Source of the DNA: Pseudomonas sp. MWU16-30317
Lineage (GTDB): Bacteria > Pseudomonadota > Gammaproteobacteria > Pseudomonadales > Pseudomonadaceae
Direction: 5' to 3'
Assembly: GCF_020515695.1 (NCBI RefSeq)
Contig: NZ_JAIWJA010000011.1
Coordinates: forward strand, 1-64,000
Length of the DNA stretch: 64,000 nucleotides
Shown one piece after another: positions 33,792-43,023 of the stretch (within the stretch, counting starts at the first letter, position 1; the number at the start of each line of letters is the position of its first letter). The position numbers and the translations under genes are program-made. The notes beneath the pieces were generated by a model. The model was not told the DNA's origin. It saw only the letters and a program-made list of their open reading frames with translations, and made no database searches.

Positions 33792-34643
33792 TTAGAACAG
33801 ACTTTGCAGCTTGCGATGCAACATCGAAATGTTGCTTCCCTTTGCTACGAACCCTGGAAGGGACTCTGCAAGAAGGTGCGAAACTCTATCAGCTTCCGCT
33901 TTGTTTGGGAAGGCCCCAAACACACAACTTCCAGTTCCTGTGAGCTTTGCTTCAGTGAATTTGCCAAGCAGATTCAAAGCGTTACGAACCTCTATGTAAC
34001 GACGCTCAACCACTGGTTGACAGTCATTTCGACTGTTTCCCTCGAGAACGGGGCGCACTTTAATGGGCGCGGAGTCACGTGTCAACAGCGGATCGGTAAA
34101 AATTTCTGCTGTACTTACAGATACTTGCGGAACGAGCACCAGATACCAAGGTTCCGGTGGTTCCACGGGGGTCAGGATCTCGCCGACGCCTTCAGCGAAA
34201 GCGGCGTGGCCACGAACGAAAACCGGCACGTCGGCGCCGAGCTTGAGCCCCAGCGCGGCCAGCTGATCTTCGCTGCAGCCCAGCTGCCACAGGTGGTTGA
34301 GGGCCAGCAAGGTAGTCGCGGCATCGGAACTGCCGCCGCCGATACCGCCGCCCATGGGCAGCACTTTGCGCAGCCAGATGTCGGCGCCCAATGAGCTGCC
34401 GGTCATGGCCTGCAGCTGGCGTGCGGCCTTGACGATCAGGTTGCTGTCGTGGGGAACATCGTGCAGATCGCTGTGCAACTGGATGACGCCATCGTCACGA
34501 ACGGCAAAGTCGAGTTCGTCGCCGTAGTCGAGAAACTGAAACAGCGTCTGCAGTTCGTGGTAACCGTCAGCGCGGCGACCGAGGATGTGCAGCATCAGGT
34601 TGAGCTTGGCCGGGGCGGGGAGGGTCAGGCGTACTTGTGTCAT
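33792..34643 (-). CDS. ispE: 4-diphosphocytidyl-2-C-methyl-D-erythritol kinase
   Basis: A 283-aa GHMP kinase of the MEP isoprenoid pathway. The ATP-binding glycine-rich loop is LPMGGGIGGGSSDAATTLLA (around residues 94-113). The N-terminal LPAPAKLNLMLHILGRRADG carries the substrate-binding Lys and Asn. It starts at ATG 34643, three bases after the lolB stop, so it is cotranscribed with lolB and the TPR lipoprotein gene. Confidence 0.96.
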   Translation of the reverse strand: MTQVRLTLPAPAKLNLMLHILGRRADGYHELQTLFQFLDYGDELDFAVRDDGVIQLHSDLHDVPHDSNLIVKAARQLQAMTGSSLGADIWLRKVLPMGGGIGGGSSDAATTLLALNHLWQLGCSEDQLAALGLKLGADVPVFVRGHAAFAEGVGEILTPVEPPEPWYLVLVPQVSVSTAEIFTDPLLTRDSAPIKVRPVLEGNSRNDCQPVVERRYIEVRNALNLLGKFTEAKLTGTGSCVFGAFPNKAEADRVSHLLAESLPGFVAKGSNISMLHRKLQSLF

Positions 34644-34646
34644 CGA

Positions 34647-35267
34647 TCAGTGCCCCAGCTGGCGAGGTTGCCAGTCCTTGATCACCAGGGTGACGTCGAG
34701 ATCCTGGCCATGCAGCTTGATGCGCTCGGGCAGCGAGTAGCCGTTCTGCTCGGTATAGCTCAGGTATTCCAGGCTCCAGCCGTCCTGCTGCAGGCTCGCC
34801 AGGCGGCCCATGTTGTCGACATTGAGCGTGCTTTTGCTGTCCGGCGCGGGCAGGCCGCGGACCCACCACACCAGATGCGACACCGGTAGTTTCCAGCCCA
34901 GCTGTTCTTCCAGCAAAGCCTCAGGCGTCGGCGCTTCGAAGTGGCCCTGATTGGCGACTTCCAGCACGACGTTGCTGCCCGGGCGCCCGGTCAGCCGGGC
35001 CGCGCCGCGGCCCAGCGGGCCGGACAGGCGAATGTCGTAGTAGTCCTGGCGCTGCAGCCAGAACAAGGTGCCGCTCCCGGAATCCTTCGGCGCGCGGATA
35101 CCGACCTTGCCGTTGATCTGCCAGCCGTCGATCTGGCTGAGCTGGGCTTTGTGCTGGCTCCATTGCTGAGGAGTCCCCTGGCCTTGCAGGGCTTCGCGCG
35201 AACCGAATGAGGAGCAACCTGCGAGCAGGGCAATCAGGATAAAGGTGCTGCAGTGGCGCAAAAACAT
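34647..35267 (-). CDS. lolB: Outer-membrane lipoprotein insertion protein LolB
   Basis: A 206-aa lipoprotein that accepts lipoproteins from LolA and inserts them into the outer membrane. The signal peptide ends in the lipobox LLAGC (Cys at about residue 18). The mature domain includes WQINGKVGIRAPKDSGSGTL and YDIRLSGPLGRGAARLTG, typical of LolB. It is separated by 4 nt from the upstream TPR lipoprotein and by 3 nt from ispE, one operon. Confidence 0.95.
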   Translation of the reverse strand: MFLRHCSTFILIALLAGCSSFGSREALQGQGTPQQWSQHKAQLSQIDGWQINGKVGIRAPKDSGSGTLFWLQRQDYYDIRLSGPLGRGAARLTGRPGSNVVLEVANQGHFEAPTPEALLEEQLGWKLPVSHLVWWVRGLPAPDSKSTLNVDNMGRLASLQQDGWSLEYLSYTEQNGYSLPERIKLHGQDLDVTLVIKDWQPRQLGH

Positions 35268-35271
35268 AAAA

Positions 35272-37005
35272 TTAAAGGGTCTCGGATCCGGTCAGGCGCA
35301 GCACGGTGGCGCGCAGAATAGGGCTGTCGGGCTGGTCGTTGAGCGCTTTGATCCAGACCTGACGGGCTTCGCGTTGCTTGCCGGCGGCCCACAGGACCTC
35401 GCCAAGGTGAGCGGCCACTTCGTGATCTGGAAACGCCGCAAACGCTTGGCGCAACAGGCGCTCGGCCTCGGGCAGGTTGCCCAGGCGATAGTTGACCCAG
35501 CCCAGGCTGTCGAGCACGGCGGGGTCGTCAGGGTTGATTTGATGGGCTTTCTCGATCAGCGCCTTGGCCTCCGCATAGCGGGTAGTACGATCGGACAGCG
35601 TGTAGCCCAGTGCATTGAGGGCCATGGCGTTGTCCGGTTCGCGGGCAATGATAGTGCGCAGGTCTTTTTCCAGTTGCCCCAGGTCGCCGCGTTTTTCCGC
35701 CAGCATGGCGCGGGTATACAGCAGGTTGGCGTCGTCGGGATACGCCTTGAGGCCTTTTTGCAACACTTGCCAGGCCTGGTCGTTCTTGTCGCTGTTGGTC
35801 AGGGCCTCGGCCTCGATCAGGTACAGCTGCACGGCGTAGTCAGGTTCGGCGGTGCGCTCGGTGGCCAGGCGTTTGGAAGCTTCGGCGGCGCGACCGTTGG
35901 CCACGAGGATATCGGCCATGCGCAATTGCGCCGGCAGATAGTCGTTGCCTGGAGTCACCAGCGAGTACTGGGTCAGGGCGCCGTCCACGTCGTTGCGCTC
36001 CTCAGCGATACGGCCCAGGTTCAGGTGCGCGGAGTCGACGTGGCTACCGTGCTCGATCAATTCCTGCAACAAGCCGGCGGCTTCGTCCCAGGCCTTGCCC
36101 TCGAGGCACACCAGCGCCAACGAATAACGCAGCTCGTCGTCGTCCGGGTATTGCTTGACCAGTTCGGCGAACTGCACCTTGGCATCGGCGAGGCGGTTCT
36201 GCTCGACCAGCGTGCGCGCATAGCTGAGGCGCAGGCGTTTGTCGTCGGGGTTCTGCTTGATGGCCTTTTCGAGCACGGGCACTGCTTCGTCGCCGCGATC
36301 GAGCACTTGCAACAGGCGCGCGCGCAGCAGGATCGGTGCGACTTCCCCCGGTTGCGGCGGGTTGTTTTCCAGCAGCGTCAGGGCGCCCTTGGCGTCGCCG
36401 TCCTGCTGCATGAGCAGGGCCTTGCCGAAAATCAGCTGGCTGTTTTTGGGGTACTTGACCAGCAAACGCTCGAAGCTTTTCAGCAAGCCGTCGCGGGTAT
36501 TCTGGTCGGTGTCGGCCGCCGACAGCGCGAGGAAGTCGAAATGCGTGTCACCCTGGCCCTGCAGGACTTTCTCCATGTAGACCATGGATTCGTCGTAGCG
36601 CCCGCCGCGGGCCAATTGGATGGCCGCCGCCCGTTGCGCATCGAGGTTGGTAGGGTCGTTTTTCGCCCAGATCAGCGAGGTCTGCAGCGCGACCTGGTCC
36701 GCGCCCAGGTACTCGGCGATGCGGAAGGCGCGTTCGGCCACGCCCGGATCCTGGGTCTTGACGGCCTGCACGGCGTAGTTGTCCAGGGCAATGTCGAAAC
36801 GATTGCGCTGGCCCGCGAGTTCAGCCGTCAGCAGGCTGTAGACAGTGTCCTCGCTCAACGATGAATAGACCTGCGGGGCAGCCTTCGGGGCTGGCGCGGG
36901 TGGCGTGTCCTGAGCGGCGGGTGCCGTTTGCTGTTGCTTCGCAGACCAGGTCTGGCAGCCAGCGAGCAGGACAAAAGCGAAGAGCAGAGCGGGAGATCTA
37001 TTCAT
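35272..37005 (-). CDS. Tetratricopeptide-repeat lipoprotein, 577 aa
   Basis: First gene of the TPR-lolB-ispE operon. The signal peptide MNRSPALLFAFVLLAGCQTW has a lipobox, so the protein should be anchored in a membrane. A Pro/Ala linker (AQDTPPAPAPKAAPQVYS) precedes about a dozen TPR units, for example YPKNSQLIFGKALLMQQDGD and YPDDANLLYTRAMLAEKRGD. The conserved location upstream of lolB in pseudomonads suggests a role with envelope protein traffic. No enzyme motif is present and the exact role is not known. Confidence 0.9.
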   Translation of the reverse strand: MNRSPALLFAFVLLAGCQTWSAKQQQTAPAAQDTPPAPAPKAAPQVYSSLSEDTVYSLLTAELAGQRNRFDIALDNYAVQAVKTQDPGVAERAFRIAEYLGADQVALQTSLIWAKNDPTNLDAQRAAAIQLARGGRYDESMVYMEKVLQGQGDTHFDFLALSAADTDQNTRDGLLKSFERLLVKYPKNSQLIFGKALLMQQDGDAKGALTLLENNPPQPGEVAPILLRARLLQVLDRGDEAVPVLEKAIKQNPDDKRLRLSYARTLVEQNRLADAKVQFAELVKQYPDDDELRYSLALVCLEGKAWDEAAGLLQELIEHGSHVDSAHLNLGRIAEERNDVDGALTQYSLVTPGNDYLPAQLRMADILVANGRAAEASKRLATERTAEPDYAVQLYLIEAEALTNSDKNDQAWQVLQKGLKAYPDDANLLYTRAMLAEKRGDLGQLEKDLRTIIAREPDNAMALNALGYTLSDRTTRYAEAKALIEKAHQINPDDPAVLDSLGWVNYRLGNLPEAERLLRQAFAAFPDHEVAAHLGEVLWAAGKQREARQVWIKALNDQPDSPILRATVLRLTGSETL

Positions 37006-37193
37006 ATAGGAGATTTGAGCGACTTACCTACGGTTGGGGCATCATGACACAAGCCACAGGGCAAACCCATAAGTCATGGCTCATCCGGTGCATGGATATG
37101 CACCTCTCTATAGGGACAATAGAGAGCGGGAGTTGTTCTCTGCCGGGTGAAGTAGGACAATTGCCGGCTTCTCGTCATGATCAGCGACCTTGA

Positions 37194-38471
37194 ATGGCCT
37201 TTCTTGCCCTCGGTATCAACCATAAGACTGCTTCGGTAGACGTGCGCGAGCGCGTGGCATTTACCCCTGAGCAGCTGGTAGAGGCCCTTCAGCAGCTGTG
37301 TCGGGTGACCCACAGTCGTGAAGCCGCGATTCTGTCGACCTGCAATCGCAGCGAGCTGTACATCGAGCACGACCAGCTATCTGCCGAGGCAATCCTCCAG
37401 TGGCTGGCCGAATATCACAAGTTGAGCCTCGATGAGCTGCGTTCCAGCGCTTATATCCACGAAGAAGATGCGGCAGTTCGTCACATGATGCGCGTCGCCT
37501 CCGGGCTCGATTCGCTGGTGCTGGGCGAGCCACAGATTCTCGGCCAGATGAAATCCGCTTACGCCGTGGCGCGCGAGGCCGGCACCATCGGCCCGCTGCT
37601 GGGGCGCTTGTTCCAGGCCACCTTCAGCGCGGCCAAGCAGGTGCGTACCGATACCGCCATCGGCGAAAACCCGGTGTCGGTGGCGTTTGCCGCTGTGAGC
37701 CTGGCCAAGCAGATCTTTAGCGACCTGCAGCGCAGTCAGGCGTTGTTGATCGGCGCGGGCGAAACCATCACCCTGGTCGCGCGCCACTTGCACGAGCAAG
37801 GCGTCAAGCGCATCGTCGTCGCCAACCGCACGTTGGAACGCGCCAGCACCTTGGCCGCACAGTTCGGTGCCCATGCGGTGCTGCTCTCGGATATCCCGGC
37901 CGAGCTGGTCAACAGCGACATCGTCATCAGCTCGACTGCCAGCCAGTTGCCGATCCTCGGCAAGGGTGCGGTAGAGAGTGCGCTGAAGCTGCGCAAGCAC
38001 AAGCCGATTTTCATGGTCGACATTGCCGTGCCGCGGGATATCGAGCCGGAAGTCGGCGAGTTGGACGACGTTTACCTGTATTCGGTCGACGACCTGCACG
38101 AAGTCGTCGCTGAAAACCTCAAGAGCCGCCAAGGTGCTGCCCAGGCCGCCGAAGGGCTGGTGACGACCGGCGCCGACGAGTTCATGCTGCGCCTGCGCGA
38201 ACTGGCGGCCGTCGATGTGCTGCGAGCCTACCGTCAGCAAGGCGAGCGCCTGCGTGACGAAGAACTGCAAAAGGCCCAGCGCCTGCTGGCCAACGGCGCC
38301 AACGCCGAAGACGTACTGGTGCAACTGGCCCGCGGCCTGACCAACAAGTTGCTGCATGCTCCGAGCGTGCAGCTCAAGAAGCTTTCCGCCGAGGGCCGCG
38401 TCGATGCGCTGGCCATGGCTCAAGAACTTTTTGCCCTCAATGAGGGCTTCACGGATAAACCCCTGCAATGA
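37194..38471 (+). CDS. hemA: Glutamyl-tRNA reductase
   Basis: A 425-aa enzyme that reduces glutamyl-tRNA to glutamate-1-semialdehyde, the committed step of haem synthesis by the C5 pathway. The catalytic Cys is in REAAILSTCNRSELYIEH. The Rossmann NADPH site is QALLIGAGETITLVARHL. The N-terminal ALGINHKTASVDVRERVAF is standard. It is divergent from the TPR operon (188-nt gap) and overlaps prfA by 4 nt (ATGA). Confidence 0.97.
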   Translation: MAFLALGINHKTASVDVRERVAFTPEQLVEALQQLCRVTHSREAAILSTCNRSELYIEHDQLSAEAILQWLAEYHKLSLDELRSSAYIHEEDAAVRHMMRVASGLDSLVLGEPQILGQMKSAYAVAREAGTIGPLLGRLFQATFSAAKQVRTDTAIGENPVSVAFAAVSLAKQIFSDLQRSQALLIGAGETITLVARHLHEQGVKRIVVANRTLERASTLAAQFGAHAVLLSDIPAELVNSDIVISSTASQLPILGKGAVESALKLRKHKPIFMVDIAVPRDIEPEVGELDDVYLYSVDDLHEVVAENLKSRQGAAQAAEGLVTTGADEFMLRLRELAAVDVLRAYRQQGERLRDEELQKAQRLLANGANAEDVLVQLARGLTNKLLHAPSVQLKKLSAEGRVDALAMAQELFALNEGFTDKPLQ

Positions 38472-39550
38472 AAGCGTCGCTGCTGAACAAACTGGACATC
38501 CTCCAGGACCGATTCGAGGAATTGACCGCCTTGCTGGGTGATGGCGAAGTCATCGCCGATCAGGGGCGGTTCCGCGCCTATTCCAAGGAATACGCCGAAG
38601 TCGAGCCGGTGGCGGCGACGTATGGCCAGTGGCTCAAGGTCCAGGCCGACCTCGAGGGCGCCCAGGCGCTGCTCAAGGACAGCGATCCGGACATGCGCGA
38701 GATGGCGGTCGAGGAAGTGCGCGATGCCAAGGAGGCGATCGCCGCCATCGAGGGCCAGCTGCAGCGCATGCTGCTGCCCAAGGACCCTAACGATGGGCGC
38801 AACGTGTTCCTTGAAATCCGCGCGGGCACCGGTGGCGACGAGGCGGCGATCTTCTCCGGCGATCTGTTTCGCATGTACTCGCGCTATGCCGAGCGCAAGG
38901 GCTGGCGGGTGGAGATCCTGTCCGAGAACGAGGGTGAGCACGGCGGCTATAAAGAAGTCATCGCTCGGGTCGAAGGCGACAACGTCTACGGCAAGCTCAA
39001 GTTCGAATCCGGCGCCCACCGCGTGCAGCGCGTACCCGAGACCGAATCGCAAGGCCGTATCCACACCTCGGCCTGTACCGTAGCGGTGTTGCCCGAACCC
39101 GATGAGCACGTGGCCATCGAGATCAACCCGGCCGATCTGCGCATCGACACCTACCGGGCGTCCGGCGCTGGCGGGCAGCACATCAACAAGACCGACTCGG
39201 CGGTGCGTATCACCCACTTGCCGACCGGCATGGTCGCGGAGTGCCAGGAAGAACGCTCCCAGCACAAGAACAAAGCCCGTGCGATGTCGTGGCTGGCGGC
39301 CAAGCTCAACGATGTGCAGACCAGCGCCGCAGCCAATGCCATCGCCAGCGAGCGTAAACTGCTGGTGGGCTCGGGCGATCGCTCCGAGCGCATTCGTACC
39401 TACAACTTCGCACAAGGGCGGGTGACCGATCACCGCGTCAACCTGACCCTGTATGCGCTGGATGAAATACTCGCTGGCGGCGTCGATGCCGTCATCGAGC
39501 CGCTACTGACGGAATACCAGGCCGATCAACTGGCCGCCTTGGGTGAATAA
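38468..39550 (+). CDS. prfA: Peptide chain release factor 1
   Basis: A 360-aa release factor recognising UAA and UAG. The GGQ motif is in YRASGAGGQHINKTDSAVRI. The stop-codon recognition loop has the RF1-type PET sequence (VQRVPETESQGRIHTSA). The overlap with hemA and the abutting prmC, whose product methylates the GGQ glutamine, make the usual hemA-prfA-prmC operon. Confidence 0.97.
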   Translation: MKASLLNKLDILQDRFEELTALLGDGEVIADQGRFRAYSKEYAEVEPVAATYGQWLKVQADLEGAQALLKDSDPDMREMAVEEVRDAKEAIAAIEGQLQRMLLPKDPNDGRNVFLEIRAGTGGDEAAIFSGDLFRMYSRYAERKGWRVEILSENEGEHGGYKEVIARVEGDNVYGKLKFESGAHRVQRVPETESQGRIHTSACTVAVLPEPDEHVAIEINPADLRIDTYRASGAGGQHINKTDSAVRITHLPTGMVAECQEERSQHKNKARAMSWLAAKLNDVQTSAAANAIASERKLLVGSGDRSERIRTYNFAQGRVTDHRVNLTLYALDEILAGGVDAVIEPLLTEYQADQLAALGE

Positions 39551-40384
39551 ATGACCATTATTGCCAGCCTGCTCCGGGAGGCTTTGCTCCCTGACTCGCC
39601 TACCGCTCGCCTAGATGCCGAGTTGCTGCTCGCCGCTGCCTTGGGCAAGTCGCGCAGCTTTTTGCATACCTGGCCGGAGCGCATCGTGCCCACCGAGGCA
39701 GCCAAGGCCTTCGTCGCCAACCTGCAGCGCCGCCGGGAAGGCGAGCCGGTGGCGTACATTCTGGGTTCTCAGGGTTTCTGGAGCCTGGACCTGGAAGTTG
39801 CACCGCACACGCTGATCCCGCGTCCGGAAACCGAGATGCTGGTGGAAGCGGCCTTGGCGCTGCTGCCGCTGACTGCTTCACGCGTGCTGGATCTGGGCAC
39901 CGGTTCCGGGGCGATCGCCTTGGCGCTGGCCTCCGAGCGTCGAGAATGGCAGGTGACCGGCGTCGACCGCATTGATGAGGCTGTGGCCTTGGCTGAGCGC
40001 AATCGCCAGCGCCTGCGTGTGGATAACGCGCGGATTCTGGCCAGCCACTGGTTCAGCGCCGTGGCCGGTGAGCGCTTCGATCTGATCGTCAGCAATCCGC
40101 CCTACATCGCCGATGCCGACCCGCATCTGAGCGCCGGCGATGTGCGTTTCGAGCCCAGCAGTGCGCTGGTGGCCGGGCGCGACGGCCTCGATGACCTGAA
40201 ACTGATCATCGCCCAGGCCCCCGAGTACCTTAATCCACGCGGCTGGTTGCTGCTGGAGCACGGCTACGATCAAGCGGCGGCTGTGCGCGAGCTGCTGGCC
40301 AAGCACGATTTCGAACAGATCGAGAGCCGTGAAGACCTCGGTGGCCACGAGCGCATCACCCTTGGCCGTCTTTGTGCTGAGTGA
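39551..40384 (+). CDS. prmC: Release-factor glutamine methyltransferase
   Basis: A 277-aa SAM-dependent enzyme that methylates the glutamine of the GGQ motif in RF1 and RF2. The SAM site is RVLDLGTGSGAIALALASER, and the catalytic NPPY is in DLIVSNPPYIADADPHLSAG. It starts immediately after the prfA stop and overlaps the following moeB-like gene by 11 nt. Confidence 0.96.
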   Translation: MTIIASLLREALLPDSPTARLDAELLLAAALGKSRSFLHTWPERIVPTEAAKAFVANLQRRREGEPVAYILGSQGFWSLDLEVAPHTLIPRPETEMLVEAALALLPLTASRVLDLGTGSGAIALALASERREWQVTGVDRIDEAVALAERNRQRLRVDNARILASHWFSAVAGERFDLIVSNPPYIADADPHLSAGDVRFEPSSALVAGRDGLDDLKLIIAQAPEYLNPRGWLLLEHGYDQAAAVRELLAKHDFEQIESREDLGGHERITLGRLCAE

Positions 40385-41129
40385 CGATGACCTGCTGCGC
40401 TACAGCCGGCAGATTCTGTTACCGCAGATCGATGTCGACGGGCAGTTGCGCCTGGGCGCCAGCCGCGCGCTGATCGTCGGTTTGGGCGGGCTGGGCTCGC
40501 CGGTGGCGTTGTACCTGGCCGCTGCGGGCGTGGGCGAGTTGCACCTGGCCGATTTCGATACCGTCGACCTGACCAACCTGCAACGCCAGGTGCTGCATGA
40601 CACCGCCAGTGTCGGCCTGAGCAAGGTCGACTCGGCCCTGCAACGCCTGGGCGCGATCAATCCGCAGATTCGCCTGGTGGCCCATCGCGCGGCGCTGGAT
40701 GAAGACTCCTTGGCGGCAGCGGTTGCGGCGGTGGATCTGGTACTCGATTGCTCGGACAATTTCGCCACGCGCGAGGCGGTCAACGCCGCGTGTGTGGCCG
40801 CCGGCAAACCGCTGGTCAGCGGCGCGGCGATTCGCCTCGAAGGGCAGCTGTCGGTATTCGACCCGCGCGATGCCGGGAGCCCTTGCTACCACTGCTTGTA
40901 CGGGCACGGCAGCGAGGCCGAACTGACCTGCAGCGAGGCCGGCGTGGTGGGCCCGCTGGTAGGTTTGGTGGGCAGCCTGCAGGCGCTGGAAGCCTTGAAG
41001 CTGCTGGCCGGTTTCGGCGAGCCACTGGTGGGACGGTTGCTGTTGATCGATGCACTGGGCTCGCGGTTTCGTGAGTTGCGGGTCAAGCGTGATCCCGCCT
41101 GTGCCGTCTGCGCAGGGCGCCATGGCTGA
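40374..41129 (+). CDS. moeB: Molybdopterin-synthase adenylyltransferase (MoeB/ThiF family)
   Basis: A 251-aa E1-like enzyme that adenylates the C-terminus of a small sulphur-carrier protein such as MoaD. I use the GTG start at 40374 (VLSDDDLLRYSRQILL) inside the end of prmC. The ATP site is VGLGGLGSPVALYLAAAGVG with LADFDTVDLTNLQRQVLH. The zinc cysteines are CYHCLYG and CAVCAG. It overlaps murI by 8 nt. ThiF-like activity in thiamine synthesis is the alternative. Confidence 0.93.
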   Translation: MLSDDDLLRYSRQILLPQIDVDGQLRLGASRALIVGLGGLGSPVALYLAAAGVGELHLADFDTVDLTNLQRQVLHDTASVGLSKVDSALQRLGAINPQIRLVAHRAALDEDSLAAAVAAVDLVLDCSDNFATREAVNAACVAAGKPLVSGAAIRLEGQLSVFDPRDAGSPCYHCLYGHGSEAELTCSEAGVVGPLVGLVGSLQALEALKLLAGFGEPLVGRLLLIDALGSRFRELRVKRDPACAVCAGRHG

Positions 41130-41925
41130 GGCCGCGCAGGCGCCTGTTGGCGTGTTCGACTCCGGTGTCGGCGGCCTGTCGGTACTGGCTGAAATTCGCC
41201 AATTGCTACCGGCCGAATCGCTGCTGTATGTGGCCGATGGCGGCCATATTCCCTATGGTGAGAAGAGCCCGGAATTCATCCGCGAACGCTGCCATCAGGT
41301 GGCCGAGTTTTTCCACAGTCAGGGTGCCAAGGCGCTGGTGATCGCGTGCAATACCGCTACGGTGGCGGCGATGGCCGATCTGCGCCGCACTTATCCACAG
41401 TGGCCCTTGGTGGGCATGGAGCCGGCAGTCAAACCGGCGGCGGCTGCGACTCGCAGTGGTGTGGTCGGCGTGCTGGCTACCACCGGCACCTTGCAGAGCG
41501 CCAAGTTCGCGGCCTTGCTCGATCGTTTCGCCAATGACGTGCGGGTGATCACCCAACCCTGCCCGGGGCTGGTGGAATTGATCGAGACCGGCGATTTGCA
41601 CAGCCCGGTATTGCGCCAGCTGTTGCAGGGATACGTGGCGCCGTTGCTGGAGGCGGGTTGCGATACGGTGATTCTGGGCTGTACCCACTATCCGTTCTTG
41701 CGGCCGCTGCTGAGCGAGATGGTGCCGGCAGATGTGAGTTTGATCGATACCGGTGCTGCGGTGGCGCGGCAGCTGCAGCGGTTGTTGGTTCAGGATGATT
41801 TGTTGGCCTCAGGTCCGGCGCGGGCGACGAGATTCTGGACCAGCGGCGATCCGAAGCAGTTCGAGTCGATCCTGCCGGTGTTGTGGCAGGGGGGCAGTAC
41901 GGTCGCGCGGTGGTTTACGGCTTGA
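41122..41925 (+). CDS. murI: Glutamate racemase
   Basis: A 267-aa enzyme supplying D-glutamate for peptidoglycan. The two catalytic cysteines are in KALVIACNTATVAAM and TVILGCTHYPFLRPL. The N-terminal APVGVFDSGVGGLSVLAEIR holds the conserved Asp-Ser. The ATG at 41122 overlaps the moeB stop. It is the last gene of the hemA-prfA-prmC-moeB-murI run. Two large palindromic elements follow it. Confidence 0.96.
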   Translation: MAEAAQAPVGVFDSGVGGLSVLAEIRQLLPAESLLYVADGGHIPYGEKSPEFIRERCHQVAEFFHSQGAKALVIACNTATVAAMADLRRTYPQWPLVGMEPAVKPAAAATRSGVVGVLATTGTLQSAKFAALLDRFANDVRVITQPCPGLVELIETGDLHSPVLRQLLQGYVAPLLEAGCDTVILGCTHYPFLRPLLSEMVPADVSLIDTGAAVARQLQRLLVQDDLLASGPARATRFWTSGDPKQFESILPVLWQGGSTVARWFTA

Positions 41926-41963
41926 GAGGCTTATTGTCGGGCTCTTGGCATTAGGGAGGTTCC

Positions 41964-42179
41964 GCTTTCGAGCCGGCCTTGGGGTCGCGGCCCCCGCCAT
42001 TGGCCCTTCGCTTTGGCTCAGGGTTCCCGCGTGGAGGCACGCTTGCGCAGGGCACGCCCCGATGGGCCTTCCGTGGCCCAACGGGGCTTAGCCGGCATCC
42101 ATGCCGGCTATCCCTGCGCAAGCGTACCTCCACGCGGCCTGCTGGAAGGGGGCCGCGACCCCAAGGCCGACTCGAAAGC
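41964..42179. repeat. Large structured palindrome A (216 bp)
   Basis: The outer arms pair over about 31 bp: GCTTTCGAGCCGGCCTTGGG at the left with CCAAGGCCGACTCGAAAGC at the right, including GTCGCGGCCCCC. After an unpaired bulge, inner arms pair (CGCGTGGAGGCACGCTTGCG with CGCAAGCGTACCTCCACGCG). The tip holds two separate small hairpins: GCCCCGATGGGCC / GGCCCAACGGGGC and TAGCCGGCAT / ATGCCGGCTA. No reading frame is plausible. The left arm recurs alone at 29937-29977, which shows it is a dispersed element. Confidence 0.85.
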
Positions 42180-42216
42180 AGAACAGTGACATTTGCGGTG
42201 ACTGCCAGACTTTAAA

Positions 42217-42496
42217 GGCCTTGGTGGTGGCGCCTCAATTTTCGGCTGGCCCTGCTTGCGCTCCAGCTTGGGCGGCGCCCCTCCAGCAGGCCGTGGTCAG
42301 GCGCCTGAAGAGGTGGCCACCCGGCAGGATGCCGGGTGAGCCGCATTGGGCCATGGATGGCCCGTGTGCGGCGTGCCACCTCTTCAGGTGCCTGACCGCG
42401 GGTACCCCGAGCGTTAGCGAGGGGCCAATGTGGGGCGCCGCCCAGGCTGGAGCGCAAGCACGGCCTGAACACACCCATCAGCCCCACCACCAAGCC
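42217..42496. repeat. Large structured palindrome B (280 bp)
   Basis: The architecture is the same as element A but the sequence differs. Outer arms GGCCTTGGTGGTGG pair with CCACCACCAAGCCC. Middle arms CTTGCGCTCCAGCTTGGGCG pair with the inverse copy ending GGCTGGAGCGCAAG. Inner arms GGTCAGGCGCCTGAAGAGGT pair with ACCTCTTCAGGTGCCTGACC. Two hairpins form the tip (CACCCGGCA / TGCCGGGTG, and one around GGGCCATGGATGGCCC). It starts 38 bp after element A. Confidence 0.85.
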
Positions 42497-42538
42497 CTTA
42501 GCCCCACAACAACGCCAAAAACAGACAAAAAGCACAGC

Positions 42539-43021
42539 TCAAATCCGCACCAGCCGATGCAGCAGCGGAAACACCACCGCCCAGATGGCCGCCAGGATCG
42601 CCAGGGTCGTGGCCAGACCAAGCGGCATCCCCACGCCCGCCAGCTTCGCCCCGGCGTAATACGACAACGGGCCCGACACCGCCCCCAGCGCCGCCGCCAG
42701 CCACAGCGGCCGCCCGGTCCATGCCAGGCAATGCCCCAGCGTCATCGCCAGCAACGGCCACAACAACCCCATCCACACCGGCGCCAGAAACCCTGGTTCG
42801 GCAAAGGTCAGTACGCCCATCACCCGCAACTGCCCATCCACCAGCGCACCAAGCACGAAGGCCAGCAGCATCAGCCGCCCCTCACTCTTCCACGCGCGGT
42901 ACCAGGTCAGATGCCCCAGCAGTATGGCCAAGGCCCCGAGCAACCATAGACTGTTGCCCCCCAGCACGCAGAGGAACCAGCCCGCCTGAAACAGCAGCGC
43001 ATTGGCCAGCTTGCTGAACAC
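42539..43021 (-). CDS. DUF2878 membrane protein
   Basis: Last gene of the nine-gene photolyase operon. The GTG at 43021 (VFSKLANALLFQAGWFLCVL) starts two bases after the cfa-like stop, giving 160 aa. Five or so hydrophobic segments mark an inner-membrane protein (LWLLGALAILLGHLTWYRAW, MLLAFVLGALVDGQLRVMGV, GLATTLAILAAIWAVVFPLL). It fits DUF2878, a family regularly found with the cyclopropane-synthase-like and DUF1365 genes. Function unknown. Confidence 0.82.
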   Translation of the reverse strand: MFSKLANALLFQAGWFLCVLGGNSLWLLGALAILLGHLTWYRAWKSEGRLMLLAFVLGALVDGQLRVMGVLTFAEPGFLAPVWMGLLWPLLAMTLGHCLAWTGRPLWLAAALGAVSGPLSYYAGAKLAGVGMPLGLATTLAILAAIWAVVFPLLHRLVRI

Positions 43022-43023
43022 CT

